Shown one piece after another: positions 10,581 through 22,636 of a stretch of 64,000 bases of DNA (within the stretch, counting starts at the first letter, position 1; the number at the start of each line of letters is the position of its first letter). The stretch comes from Pachyseris speciosa. Taxonomy: Eukaryota > Cnidaria > Anthozoa > Scleractinia > Pachyseridae. The notes beneath the pieces were generated by a model. The model saw only the letters and a program-made list of their open reading frames with translations, had not been told where the DNA came from and did not search any database. The position numbers and the translations under genes are program-made. The stretch is from positions 322,501-386,500 of the forward strand of contig JAEMWC010000129.1 in assembly GCA_016490735.1 (NCBI GenBank). Direction: 5' to 3'.

Positions 10581-11287
10581 AACATTCCTCTTTTAGCAGG
10601 ACCATCTGATGGTAATTTGCACACATGCAATGATTTGTGCCTTTGAACCATTTAAAACATCTGCACATAAATTCCTTCTTGTAAATTATTATTACAAAAT
10701 TTGACTCAGTTATGTGGTCTGTATAATGTCAATGGCCTAAATTGTACTCACTCAACAGTACCACTGGGGACTCGCATAATTTTAATGCAAAAATTTGTAA
10801 GCCTCTTTGTTAATTTCAAGTCGCTAGACCAGTGCAACTTTGTCTTTTTCCATCAGGTTTTTCATATGTCCAGTATATAACTACAATTTTCAGAATAGTG
10901 TTTTCTTCTTCTTTTCCAGTTGGCTTTATCTGGTTCCTTTGGTTGCTTGCTTTAAATATTTATCATAATCCCTGCTGGCAGTTTATGTCTCTTTGTTTGG
11001 GTCTTTGCTTTCCTTAAAGTGAAAAAAAAAAAAGAAAAAAGCATTATTTTGTTTGTTTTTGTTTAGTGCAAAAGAAATGAGGTGCCTTAAGTACTTCTTT
11101 CACCATCCACAAATGCCATGACACCTCTATCCTGCACCCTGGGATGGGTTGGATGGTAACTTAAAATTTTAGGCAAGTGGACCAACAACCTTGGACTTAT
11201 TGCAACGGAAAATTTCCCTGGGGGGTGCAGGGGGAATTTTCCAATTCAAATGACCAAGGTTGACCCAGGTTACCAGGTTGACCAAGG

Positions 11288-12309
11288 TTAACCCATTGGC
11301 ACCTGTGCCGGCCAAAACCGGCCATAAAAAACTCCCATGCTTCAAAACATTGCAATTTTCTCAATCGCACGAATATTGCCTTAACTGTTAGTTGTGAGCA
11401 CGAAATGGAATGCCCTTTAAATTTGGATATCCAATAAATGCAAGAAACGTAGCGATTTTTTTCCAAATATAGCCTTTTGAGTTTGGACAAGAACGAAACT
11501 GGCCGTTTTTAACGTCAAAGAGAAACAACAAAATTGCCCCTTTTTGCCTTCATGTTTTTTAGGGAAATCATCGTCCAAAAACCAAAATTCAACCATCATA
11601 ACAAAATTCAGTCCTTTTTCTAGCTTAGAAATGACTTTTTTTGTTCATATTCTTCTCCCGAGCGTAGATACAGCCTTTTGTTCCAGTGCATTCGGGCCTT
11701 CCGACATTTTCAACATCTTGAGCGCATTGCATGCTGGGAACTAACGAGAATTTTTGACAGCGCCCGTTCCTTCCCCCAATTCTTTCACATATAAACTCAG
11801 TCTACAGCCACTCCGACCTACCGCCAAAATTTCCTGCTCGTAGTCATCTTCAGTACACAGAAATTCCAAAATATGTGGTGGTAGGTCAAGAAATTCATCA
11901 ATAGTCGAGTCCCAAAGGTACTAAGTGTTCGACCGGCCAAATTCCCAGTTCATCGAGTAACAAGCCAAATTCAACAACAAAGTACATCACCTTGCTCGAT
12001 TCTTTGAGAAAGTGGACTCTTAGCTACCGTCACGCTTAATGATGCTCATCAGGCAGCCGCTAAAGATGAAAAATGGCTGTAAATTTAGCAGAAATCGCAA
12101 GCAAACCCAACTTGGGCCATTGTTGTTGCTTCACGGATAAAAAATAGCTACGTCAAAATGACGTTTTCAGAAACCTTGAGCCTCCAGTGGCTTAGGACAG
12201 CACCACTTTTCCCTGGTAGTTCAAATAAAGAGTCACGAATTGCTATTCATCGTTTATAGGTGGAAAATCACTCCGAAAATGTAAAAACCTGTGGTAGTCA
12301 ATGGGTTAA
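11288..12309. mobile_element. Non-autonomous piggyBac-like element
   Basis: The approximately 1.0-kb interval is bounded by TTAA at 11288-11291 and 12306-12309. The immediately internal termini are CCCATTGGCACC (left) and, read inward from the right, CCCATTGACTACC, i.e. seven perfect bases then a one-base offset. A TTAA target and CCC-starting termini are the piggyBac signature. There is no transposase ORF inside. Confidence 0.45.
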
Positions 12310-12875
12310 GAGTGTTCAATAAAACATGTTTGTAGCTGTTGATGTCTTTTGAGACAGTAGGACAAGTTGGCAAATGCATTTAACAACTTTAAGCCCCAAC
12401 ATCAACATGCAAAGACTCCTTTAGCACTGTTCTCCATATTTATTCTTATGGTATTTTGAGTGAATTTCTACTATGACAATCTTTTTCTTCATGAGGGATG
12501 GCACTAATGTTTGAAGCAGGCAGGGAAATGCAAAAAATTAGATGGGGATTCCGGTTGTTGTGGTGTAGTCAATATGCTGTTTTTCTAATAAAAGTAGCTC
12601 AAGATCAAATTCAAAATAAATTATCTGGGGAAATTCCTGGACTTTTGTGATAACCCAGAAGATATTACATGCTGGTTATCACAACGGCTGGAAGTATTCA
12701 ACTTTTGACAGTTGTAAATATCAGTAGTGTGGTTTAATTTTGTTTTTGGTTTGAAAAATTTCAAAACAGTTTTTTTTTTCATTTCTCGTTCTCCCGGATT
12801 GAATAATCTAAAACAAAGGAAAATAAAAATATCACTAACTGGTTTGTAACAATAATCTCAAACCAAAACTGCCAG

Positions 12876-13282
12876 TACATAGAGTGCTAAAGTATGACGT
12901 CACAAATATAAGAACTGTTGAAATTATGGGATTTGATGAGATTTTCAGAAAGAGCGAGATGAAAGATGCTAACTTGCCAAAAATCAGCATTTAAAAGCAA
13001 ATTGGCTCTGAGATATTAGCACCGTTATGCTCTGCTGACTCCATGCAAATCCTTCTAAATTTCACTCGGTTCAAAAAAATTATGAACCAAGTCAAATTTC
13101 GAAGGTTTTGTATGGAGTTGACCAGCAGAAGATAACGGTGCTAATATCTCTCTCAAACTATAAGAAAATGCTGATTTTTGACAACTAGGTCTTTTTTATC
13201 ATGTTCTTTCTGAACATCCGAACAAATCCCATAATTTCACAAATTTAGTTTTATTTGTGACATCACTTTAGTACTCTATTTA
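12876..13282. mobile_element. Foldback MITE with TA target sites (Tc1/mariner-like)
   Basis: TA at 12876-12877 and 13281-13282 bounds two arms of about 200 bp that are imperfect reverse complements (outer ends 'CATAGAGTGCTAAAG' and, inward from the right, 'AATAGAGTACTAAAG'). The centre is near 13077 at 'TTCAAAAAAATTATGAA'. The whole 403-bp element would fold into one long hairpin. Confidence 0.65.
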
Positions 13283-13372
13283 GATCACAATGTAATATTT
13301 TTATTTTACAATTTTGGTTGTAGGAAAAAACTTTCAGGAACTAAAGGGACAATGAAAAATTTTAAGTCTTTA

Positions 13373-16300
13373 CTAAAGCACCTTCATTGAACCTGCTGCC
13401 TTCTTCCCTTTTGCAGTCTGTAGTGTTGTTTGATTTGGTAATTCTTCATCTTCGGAGGAGAAGACACTTTTTTGCTCTTTGTCCACCCCTAAGAGTGCTT
13501 CACTTGACTGCAAAAAACAATAAATCAGCATCAACTAAATATAAAAAATAACATCGTTTAACTCTTTCTCTGTCGACGTTTTCTTCCATCTTTTTTTGCA
13601 ATTTCCAAAGGGTAGGAGGTAAAGTCGATCTTAATCCAAATTAGGGGTTACCACGGAGATGTTGCTGATCCACAACACTGAAGGCTCTATCTTTCTTGTC
13701 ACGCTCATCACACTAGCTGTCGTTTATCTGTAAACGATCACTGCAGCTACAATTAGGTACTATTTGATTTATAAGTATGTTTTTCGAGCCATTTTCCACC
13801 TTAGATGCCCCCTGCCTGGCATCATAAAGCTGGGTTCATGGGTAGAGGCAATCCTTTGAAAGAATACAGAGGTGAGAAGCAATTTCACATGAAGTGGGTC
13901 GCCAAAAGCATTCGAGCAAGCCGTGGTGATTCATAGAGTGAAGTTGTGTCTTACGCTGTTTTCTGAGTGGATTCTGGGACCTGGCATGGCCATTTTGGCG
14001 AGTTTTGACCTGTAAATAATGCAATCAGTGCACTATTTTGCCAGCAGGACCAGGTGGCTCGACTGTCTTATAAAAAATATGTGAAATGGAAATTGGCAGA
14101 CTTCCATGCTGCTGTTAGGCAAGAATATCCCAGAATTCCTTAGGGTCACAAACGTGAAAATTACAGACAGTGAGAGCAACTGAAATCAAACAGTGTTATC
14201 AGGGTCAGGCTAAAGGAATGGGGTTAAACCAAGTGGCTTTCCGAGGGTTGTAGGTTATATTCTGGAACAACAGTGCTACTAATTAAGTCAATTAGAATAA
14301 TAATAACTAACCTCAGGTTCTGGGCCGAAGAAATCATCTAGTTCTTTATGCAGGTCTGTATCATCTTCAAATGTGATGTCGTCCAGTGATCCGGTGCTTC
14401 TATGATGCAGCATGCTGATTGGTTCTGTGATGACATTAAAAGGACATAGCTTGTTATTAGCCCACATTATAATCCATTCCAGAGTCTGTTTACAGAAAGA
14501 TTTATCACTGCAACACCCTGGGAGAAATCTTACCCAGGATCCTGAATAGGATCCTAATAAGATCCTGATAGGATCCTTTCAGGATCCTATTGATCTTCCT
14601 GTTAGGATCCTTTAGGATCTAGACTGCGAGTAGTGTCAATTTTTGGTAATGGGTTGGGGGGGGGGGGGGGGGGGGGTGAAAGACATGTGCGTGTGAAGCT
14701 GTGAGGAAACGCAACATGAGAGGAGAATAATTTTCGGCACTCCACCTCGTGCTGTGTCTCCTCGCAGCTTTGCACGCACGCGTGTCTTTCACCCACCCCA
14801 CAATCCATCAACGAAATTAGAGACTACTCACAGTCTACATAGGATCCTGTAGGATCCTATATGATCCTAGTTAGCAAATGTGTAGGATCTTGTACGGGAT
14901 CCTAGCTAAATGTGTAGGATCTGATACTGTGTAGGATCTTGTACAGGATCCTAGCAAATTTGTAGGATCTTATACAGGATCCCAGCAAATGTGTGCGATC
15001 CTGTACAGGGTCCTAGCAAATGTGTATATTAAGTAAATATTCTGATTGTAGGTTCTTATGCAATTGAATGGTTTGGTGAAAACAAAGCAAAACATCAAGC
15101 GATGATTTAGCCTTAAAATCCAAATTCTGCTTCAGCCGGTACTGGCTGGTTATGGGTTTCAAAACATAGATTCATATATTATCTTGTGGCTAAAGACTAG
15201 AATTCAACGAATTAGTGTATGACTTTTGCCAAAAATCTATACAGGATTGATTTTTTTGTTCTGGCTTTCAAAGGAAATCATTTGTGTGTCACTTCCGCTG
15301 GTTTAGTTTCAGGCTTAAGTCGTAATGGTATTTTGCGAGTTCAGGCCTTCAAATCACAAAATGAGGGTAGACTTATGTCTTATATATAATTAACAGTAAC
15401 CATTAATTTGTTGGCCAAAGAAGAGCAAATGTTGGAGCAATTTGGATTTTAAGGCCTGAACCCTTCAATATTTATTAATAATCCAGGATGGCAACTCAGA
15501 ATTTGACATGACCACTGTGAAATTGAAACAGAATAACATTAATTTTAAGGTAGGAAAAACAAAAACCTAGCTCCATGGTTAATCCTTGCCTAGCATTAAA
15601 TTCAGTGCTTTTTAATTGCAAAATGTTCTTAAAAGTATTATGTGCTGTCAGAAAGTTCACAAGGTTTGGCCATCTCTTCTAAAGCACAGCTAAACAGAGT
15701 AGCTGGCTGATACACAGCTGCACTTGTAAGCAACTACACCTACATGTACACCACAATTTTTGCCAGAAGTTGGCTACTTCTGTCACTATAATAATGCTAC
15801 AGTAACTGCATGTCCCTTCCTCTCAACATTACCTTTGTAATGTTTGCTCTATTTTCATGCTCTTAGCCAATAAATGCACAACATGTGTTTTGGGTTGTAT
15901 TAGCCAAATTCCCGTTTATCCCTTAACTAAGAATTTTACCCTCTGTCTTGCCATGCTGGATGTAGTAGTTCATTTGTTCAAGGAATGCATCTTCATACAC
16001 CTGCTGTTTTTCAATGGAAGCCTGCCTCTCTAGTTGCTGCAGTTTGACCTCTTTTCTTTCCTTTTCTGACTGAAGTTCCTCTAGAAGAATATTACACAAT
16101 TAAATTTACATGTAAGTTATTATATTATTACTTTATGATTGACATGACCTACATCCATGTGACTATATTATTGTGAGACAAATTATAAACTCGCCATCAT
16201 TTTAAACTCCGAGATCAAAGACCTTTCCAGTTATTGTTGTTTTTATATTTGTAGACTGCTGGCAGTCCCTTTTTGGATAGTAGAAGCACAATCTATCAAC

Positions 16301-19300
16301 AACATAGTGAGAAACAGTGCAGTGAGACTGGAGTGAGGAGAAAAAAGTAAAAAGAGACTGGAGAGAGATGAGAGAAAAAGGGACTGCAGTCGTAAGTGTA
16401 GCCGATGCGCTGGAATTTCCCGTTGTACCAGCAACAGAAAATTCTGATTGGCTCATAAACAATAGCCGCTTTCAGTCAAGGTTGAAGTGTAATTATCATG
16501 GGATGTCAGTTGATATCTTTGATTTCAGATTATGCAAAACAATAGGTTTGGTCATGACAAGATCTCAGTGGTGTTTTTGTCTATTTAGGTGTTTAATTCG
16601 GCAGATTAGTTCCTTAAAAATGACAGAAATAGCCGTAGAAGCTCTCAGGAAAAGATGCCCTGGCCTTGAGTTCTTCGAGTGTAATGCTATAATGATGTTT
16701 ACCCTTTGGATATGACCCATTGTTGCCTTTGTTCACAACTTAAGAAGTTTGATGATGTTACAGGCCTTGTACCTACAGTATATTCAGTCAGTCAGAATCA
16801 GTCTCACTGCATAGTGGAAACATTCATCATTTGGTGAGAATTGTGCAAAATGTCTTAGTGAATATTAATCGGCCGTCATTTTAGGCAGTTTTCACCACTG
16901 CATAATTCTCATTTAACTGGGTTAAGAATAGAGGGAGGAGTTTCTGACTGAACGCATTCGTTTACAGCTATGTCTGCACTCCCTTTCTCTTCTCCCACCT
17001 CTCCCCCAGTCTCCCCTCGGTGCATTCACTTCAGGTTTCACCTGTCTCGCTGTGCTACTGGCGTGAGCTCCCCACTATCCAGACAGGAATTGCGAGCAGT
17101 CTGTTATTCTTAGAACTTACCACACAAGTATAATGTCCAGATGTGAGAAATATTGACAAGATCAAACAAAATCTGAGTTTCATATTTTTCAAAAGACACA
17201 TTGGCACAAAAAATACATGTTGGATCAAGTGGCTGATTGCACATTATGAGGCTAGTAGCTTGAAAGTGTTGTTAACAGTTAAAGGTTATCCACTGAGATA
17301 TGCAGCATTTTAGGGGAATAAAGTAACAGAAAAAATAACAACTAACAGAAGAGAAACAAAAATAACAACTTTAATTTATAATTATTAGATAAATGGATAT
17401 TACAATTGAAGGGGTCGGGGTATAACCATTCTATGTCGAATTTTGTCGGGTTTTTTTTTTTTCGTCCAAATGAGCTGAATTTTACCATGTGGTCTCTAAT
17501 TTAATAGAAAACTACAGTCCTGCACTTTTTTCCGCTGGTTTGCGCTTCGTATTCGAGTAAAAACGGATGGAAAAAACTCGGCGGCGCTTTTTGAGATCTT
17601 GCGTTCATCGAAAAACAAAAGAAACCTTTTGTTTTCTTGAACAATGAAATCAGTGAAGCAATGAAATCAGTGAAGCATCGTCCACCTGAGTGTGGCAAAG
17701 CAGTTCCCTACCTTTTAATAGTTCTAAGTCATCCCTGAAAAAAAAAAAGAGATCATCAATGAGTGTGGAACAGAATGTTCTGATGTGTAGATCACAGTCC
17801 TCATAAATCTAAGTTGTTCCCAGTTGTTGAAAAACCATAGCGGTATCCACTGGATAAGTTGCTACAGCCATGTATCCAGTGGATAAAATGTACTGCATCT
17901 AAAACATTTTCATCCACTGGATAGCATCTTGTCAGCTGTATTAATAATTATTTGCCCTTTGAACAAATGAAGCCAGAAGTATAATTCAAGTGTTACTAAA
18001 TTCAAACATTTATGGGTCAAAACGCTTACTCTCTGTTATGTTTTAGCATCGAAAGTTTGCGCTCCTGGGCAGCTTTTCTCCTTTCCAAGTCCAACAGCTC
18101 ACAAACCTCTTCCAAGTCTACCATACAGTTGTCTAATACTTCCATCTGGCCTCCAATGGCATCTAAAAATTTCAAAAACAAAACAAAAAGGGAGCAATAC
18201 TGTATGGTATCAAGGTTTGGTGAGTGGTACACATATTTCTGGAACAGTACCAACCTATATCAGCTTTGGTCGTTTCAATGCTCTTGATGACCTCTGGTAG
18301 TTGAGCAAGTTCACTGTGAAATGCAGTCATTGTGATATGGAGGTCAGAACATCTCTTGGAAAATTCAGAAATAATCTGATCTGCATCCTAACACAGGAAA
18401 AGGATTGGGACACATTTTGTTAAAGATATGATAAATGCACTTAAGCACCCGACTTATGCACTGATCTATGTTAAAACTAAAGGTGGGTGGGGAGACGAAC
18501 CAGGATAACTTGTGCTGGGAAATCCTCTTGTCTCCTCCTCAATGTTGTGAAATCAAACTCAGCTGACACAGCAACAATGAATAACTGGGAAGAAGAAAGA
18601 ATATTTTCCTACACCAGAGCTTAACATGGTATCTTTCACCCCCTCCATGGGGTGTTTCCTGTTATCTTTGGTAAATACAATGTACATGTACACCACATGC
18701 AGAACTTGGGATGGAACCCCCTCAAAACATGCAGAGAGGCAGCCACCGTATGTCTCTTCAGCCAGGGGTTGAATTTACTTGCTAATCTTCGTCTCAAAGG
18801 CCTTACCAAACCTTGCAATGATCTTGACACATGCATGAAAAACACTTTATAACAATCCATTGACAAGAACAAACATTTATCAGTTCAGTTTATGCCTAGG
18901 GCCATTAGACTGTGGAACAGCTTTCCAGACAGTGTCATTGCTATTAGCAGCAATACACACATTATGTATAATAACGTGCACATTATGTATATAATGTGCA
19001 CATTATATATACTACACATATAAATTAAAGTGAAGTGAAGTGAAGTGAAGATATAACACCAGTGCAGATCCATTATGTGCTAAGGAGCAAGTACATGTAT
19101 AACGTCCAAAATGATGAAACCTGTATAATAAGACCTACATACTTCTTTAGCTTCAATGGGGAACTTTGACCCAAAATTTTTCGAAATGCAGAACATCCCA
19201 CATCAATATTTTCATGGCATAGGAACACGGTAATAGCATTTTAAATCAGTTACAAACCTGTGCTCTTTTTGCGCACTCTAGTGATGTTTCATGAAGCTGT

Positions 19301-21599
19301 GCCCATTCCTTCTGGTACCTGAAGCATTACCAGACATTTATAACATAGCTCATAAATTCGTGTAGTCAAATTCAATTGCATGAGCGTGCTTCATATTCTT
19401 ATTGTGCATGCTGATAATGTAGCAGAGGGAATTTCTCTACACAACATTTAAGCTACCATGTTGAAAATATTATAAAACAATTGGTTCATGTGTCAGCTGT
19501 GTGTTTATCAAGATATGAAGCACTTGGGAAGATTGGAGAGCACTCAAGACGCTAGATTTCCTCTCAGCTATGCCTCAAGCAACTCTTATGCATCTTTCGT
19601 GCTCTTCAAACTTCCCACGTGCGTCATATCTCGATGACTGCACACTGACGCATGAACCAATAGTTAATTGGTCAATGTATGTCAGTAAAGTGAATGCAGC
19701 ACAAGCATACATAACAATAGGTACCCAAAGGGTACATGTGTGAGATACACTGTCCCCAATGCATTGCAATTAACTTTGCAACTCATTAGCAGTGGTTTCA
19801 ATAAGCACCAACATCCGATGAAAAGCATCGGCTACTTCAATCAGAGACGTCGGCTACTTTTTCCCTAAATTGAAGTTATTAAAGAAAGATTCTTTATTTT
19901 TTCTTTAATACAGTCACCTACTCTACTCCAACTCGCTGCCTACTTCAAATTTTATTGAAACCCCTGCATTAGCATTAATAGACTTACAACCTGATGACAT
20001 AAGGGTTATATCCCACACAAAATTGGTCATTATGGTGATGGTTCTTCTACAGATCTCAAAAAATTAAAAGTAATAATCCAATATTCAAGTCCAGGGAGTG
20101 GCAGTCTGGTGGAGAGAGACAGCCTTGAGAAATCCATCCTGCAGATCTACATGCACTTGGGAACTTTACACCATACACTATCATCAAGACTGCAAGCTAC
20201 GGGCTATTTTTTTACACATGAATTTAGGGTGCTTAGTTCTTTCTTTTTCTTTAATGATGGAGTTGACATAACATTTTCAGTTAACAACACACTTACCTGC
20301 TTAGTATTTCAGAGCCTGCCTCGAGATTACAACTGAAGCACTGGTCACCACTAAGGAGTGAAAATAAGCGAGTGAAAGTAATCAAGCCACTAAGAAACAA
20401 ATTGCACTTACATGTAGTACATTAGTAACACAAATGTACAAAATGTGGAAGAAAGAAACTTCCCAAGTTACACAGAGACTTTAGGCAAGGTAGGTCTTTT
20501 CTCATTATGAGCATAAAGGTTGGTATGAAAACTGTTCCTCTCACTATCACACAGTTGATACAGTTGTAGGATAAACACATTATGCCAAAGTCCACAGGTC
20601 ACTTGTGGAGAAAAACAAATCTAATGTCCTGTAACTTTTTGTTTTGACCACTCCTCTCCAGCATCCCCACCACTGCTGTCACCATGAAAATTCGAATCTC
20701 TTTTTCATTCTCAGTTCTTCTACCTTAAAATAATGCTTTCCTGATTCCCCCCTCCAATCCTGCCTTTCCCCAAGCGCCAGTCCCCCATCCATAGACAACA
20801 CAATTCTGACCTCATACCATGGTGGGTATGGATATTTTGTGGAAAACGTTCACGCTTGAGTATTAGGCTTTTCTGGGCATGGGGAGGAGGAAGGGCGGGA
20901 GGGAGGAGGTGGAAGGAAAAATGAAAAATAACTTCCTTTCATAACCGTCTCCTCCCTCCTCCCCTGAGAAAAGCCAGATGAACTCTCATAATCAACTCTA
21001 AGTACAAATTTAATAGAAATGCTAATGGTTTTCAAGCATGATCATCTCGTGCTCGTACCTCTCGATGATTTCATCTGTGATGAACGTCGTTTTTCTGTAT
21101 GAAAATCAAGGAAAATGATTTGGTTTAAAGTTTAAAATGTCAGAGTTCTTCCACGTAATTTCAGCAAATTGGCTATAAGTAAAGCTCCTATTCTCTCCTC
21201 ATGTGAGACGTTGAAGTAATGCAGAAGGCTTCCAACGGGCAAATTTTATACGAAGACGGTAACAAACGAAATAATACATGGTAGGCCACTTCAATGATAA
21301 TATTATTATTGAAACAATTCAGGGGCGTGCAAAGTGAAGCTGCACAGTACTCACCGAACTATCTTCTTATTGACTGCTTTAGCCTTGTCTGCAATTGATT
21401 TCCAGCTGCAAGGAAGGAAAACTGGGTATAAGCAATAAATCGCGAAAAACACAAATTCGATGTTGTAAGCTTACCCGATGATTACTTAAGCTTACTTATG
21501 TGTTAAGATTAAGGGGGCTTTAAATTACTCAGGAATCACTTACCCTTTGCTTAGATCATGTTGTACCGTCTGTAAACGGTCTCTAAAATTGTCAAACAT
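13373..21599 (-). CDS. DTNBP1: Dysbindin (BLOC-1 subunit)
   Basis: Eleven coding exons close a 305-residue frame (918 nt): 21544-21599, 21355-21405, 21059-21094, 20297-20332, 19258-19318, 18255-18387, 18030-18162, 17712-17734, 15940-16080, 14312-14424 and 13373-13507. The start MFDNFRDRLQTVQHDLSKG matches the dysbindin N-terminus. The middle carries the coiled-coil dysbindin signatures YQKEWAQLHE, AQLPEVIKSIETTKADI and CMVDLEEVCELLDLERRKAA, then EDAFLEQMNYYIQHG and EEPISMLHHRSTG, and an acidic C-terminal tail. Dysbindin acts in BLOC-1, sorting cargo from endosomes to lysosome-related organelles. At 305 residues it is somewhat shorter than the vertebrate protein (about 350) because of its short C-terminal tail. 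Exon 8 is only 23 nt, and exons 3 and 4 are each exactly 36 nt. Confidence 0.93.
14536..15030. repeat. GGATCC-rich minisatellite interrupted by a MITE
   Basis: About two dozen variants of the palindrome AGGATCCT/AGGATCTT recur every 12-30 bp on both sides of the foldback element at 14622-14835. On the right they form a longer unit of about 30 bp ('AGCAAATGTGTAGGATC..GTACAGGATCCT'). It lies inside the dysbindin intron between the last two exons but one. Confidence 0.7.
14622..14835. mobile_element. GC-rich foldback MITE, copy 1 (TA target)
   Basis: Termini GACTGCGAGTAGT... and their inverted partner are flanked by TA at 14620-14621 and 14836-14837. The arms share 'TGTGCGTG', 'GCTGTGAGGAAAC' and similar blocks. 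The left arm carries a pure G run of about 22 bases near 14657-14678 that replaces the 'TTGTGGGGCGGG' seen in the sister copy at 29287-29510. Confidence 0.65.
18708..19053 (+). mobile_element. Decayed LINE ORF2 C-terminal fragment
   Basis: On the plus strand (antisense to dysbindin) the translation around 18708-18850 reads 'LGWNPLKTCREAATVCLFS'. After an in-frame stop, 18850-18950 reads 'FMPRAIRLWNSFPDSV', the conserved C-terminal 'F-x-P-R-x-x-R-x-W-N-S-x-P' motif of CR1/L2-type ORF2 proteins. It ends in the short tandem tail (AAGTG)4 near 19030-19050. It is 5'-truncated and broken. Confidence 0.6.
20866..20980. repeat. Purine/pyrimidine-rich inverted repeat
   Basis: CTTTTCTGGGCATGGGGAGG on the left pairs imperfectly with CCTCCTCCCCTGAGAAAAG on the right, with GGAGGAGG/CCTCCTCC tracts between. 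It lies in a dysbindin intron. Confidence 0.5.
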
Positions 21600-22075
21600 T
21601 GTTTCTGAAAGGACAGCCTTTGTTTTTTCCTCTTATTTATCTCTATATTTCAACCAGTTTTCCATCGTACTGACAACAATACTGACTCACTACCTTTTGC
21701 AAGAGGTTTGCGCTCCAAGGGTGAGCCTGCATCGAGCTGCCGCTGACAGTAAAGGGCCCACAATGCATCTTGAAAATCGTCTTGATTTGTTTTCCAATAT
21801 GGCAGCAGCAGTTGTTGAAGCATGCACTCACACATGAACGAACTTGGTTTAAATTTTGCTGTTTGAAATTTTTAAGAAAGTAAGATCAGCTTGAATATTG
21901 CTAAGGTTCTGAACGCATGAGGAAAATAACAGGAAACAGTTTAGCAGAAACTGCAATTTTTTGGAAGAACTTTGTTTTGCTTTCGTTGATTTGCTCGTGA
22001 TCTGGAGAAATTAAGGTGTGTATAATTTGTTTCGTTTTCAAAGCGTATCCTCGTTATTTCAAGAAAAGGCGAAAG
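21600..22075. promoter_or_regulatory. Head-to-head intergenic region, candidate bidirectional promoter
   Basis: Only 476 bases separate the dysbindin start codon (21599, minus) from the start of the coiled-coil gene (22076, plus). No clear TATA box is visible for either gene. The stretch must hold both 5' UTRs and core promoters unless non-coding first exons lie elsewhere. Confidence 0.45.
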
Positions 22076-22636
22076 ATGACAAATTCAAGCAGCGAGTCTC
22101 TCATAATGAATTTGCTGGGACAGATTAGGGCCTTGGAGGACGAAAGAGATAAGGCTTTGCAACTCGCTAGTGAACTCGAAGCCAGGGGGAAGAATCCTGG
22201 TAATATGAATGTAGCAACTGCTAATGAGGACAACGTCAGTGAATGTTCTAGCAACAACGAGGAAAACGAAACGAAATTGGACAAGTTAAAGGAAGAAAAC
22301 GACGCTTTGAAAGGAACTGTGGAGTCAATGACACAGACACTGATATTCGATCTCGAAGAAATTCGACTCAATGAAGAGCAAAGGAAGTTTAACCTAAAAG
22401 AACTTGTCAATGAAGCAAACGATGAACAGGCGAGTGAAACAGAGGAAATGGATGTCGAAGGTTACAGGACTATGCTGGATATGTGTAAAAAGTACTATGG
22501 AAAGATGGTCGCAGAATTACAAGAAGAGAGAGGTGTGTTACAGCAGAAGGTTGAAAAGCAGAAGACTTTGCTCCTGGAGAAAGACATAAAAATTGCTGAA
22601 CTTGAGACGAAGCTACAGCAAGTTTCTAAAAAGTAG
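22076..22636 (+). CDS. Coiled-coil protein, 186 residues, single exon
   Basis: The ATG at 22076 is chosen because the frame upstream of it lacks another ATG. The protein is almost entirely helical. A first heptad stretch spans about residues 5-42 ('LLGQIRALEDERDKALQLAS'), followed by an Asn/Glu-rich acidic linker (about 43-65), a second coiled coil (66-125) and a third at the C-terminus (135-186, 'LQQKVEKQKTLLLEKDIKI'). There is no signal peptide or membrane segment and I do not recognise the family. Being head-to-head with dysbindin, which is also a coiled-coil protein, may mean shared regulation; nothing here shows a shared complex. Confidence 0.75.
   Translation: MTNSSSESLIMNLLGQIRALEDERDKALQLASELEARGKNPGNMNVATANEDNVSECSSNNEENETKLDKLKEENDALKGTVESMTQTLIFDLEEIRLNEEQRKFNLKELVNEANDEQASETEEMDVEGYRTMLDMCKKYYGKMVAELQEERGVLQQKVEKQKTLLLEKDIKIAELETKLQQVSKK

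Larger units (their letters stand above)
9854..13372. other. Intergenic region rich in non-autonomous DNA elements
   Basis: It contains a hairpin repeat (10507-10580), a piggyBac-like MITE (11288-12309) and a foldback Tc1/mariner-like MITE (12876-13282). An inverted pair near 10249-10287 ('AGTGGTGGATATTTAACCAC' against 'ACCACTATCCACTT') is another small MITE scrap. No coding exon is apparent. Positions 10590-11260 and 12310-12870 show nothing recognisable. Confidence 0.5.

Noticed and set aside
22054..22410. Serine/leucine-rich minus-strand frame opposite the coiled-coil gene
   Set aside because: It is an antisense shadow of a strongly helical Glu/Lys-rich coding sequence, which always gives Ser/Leu/Phe-rich reverse frames.
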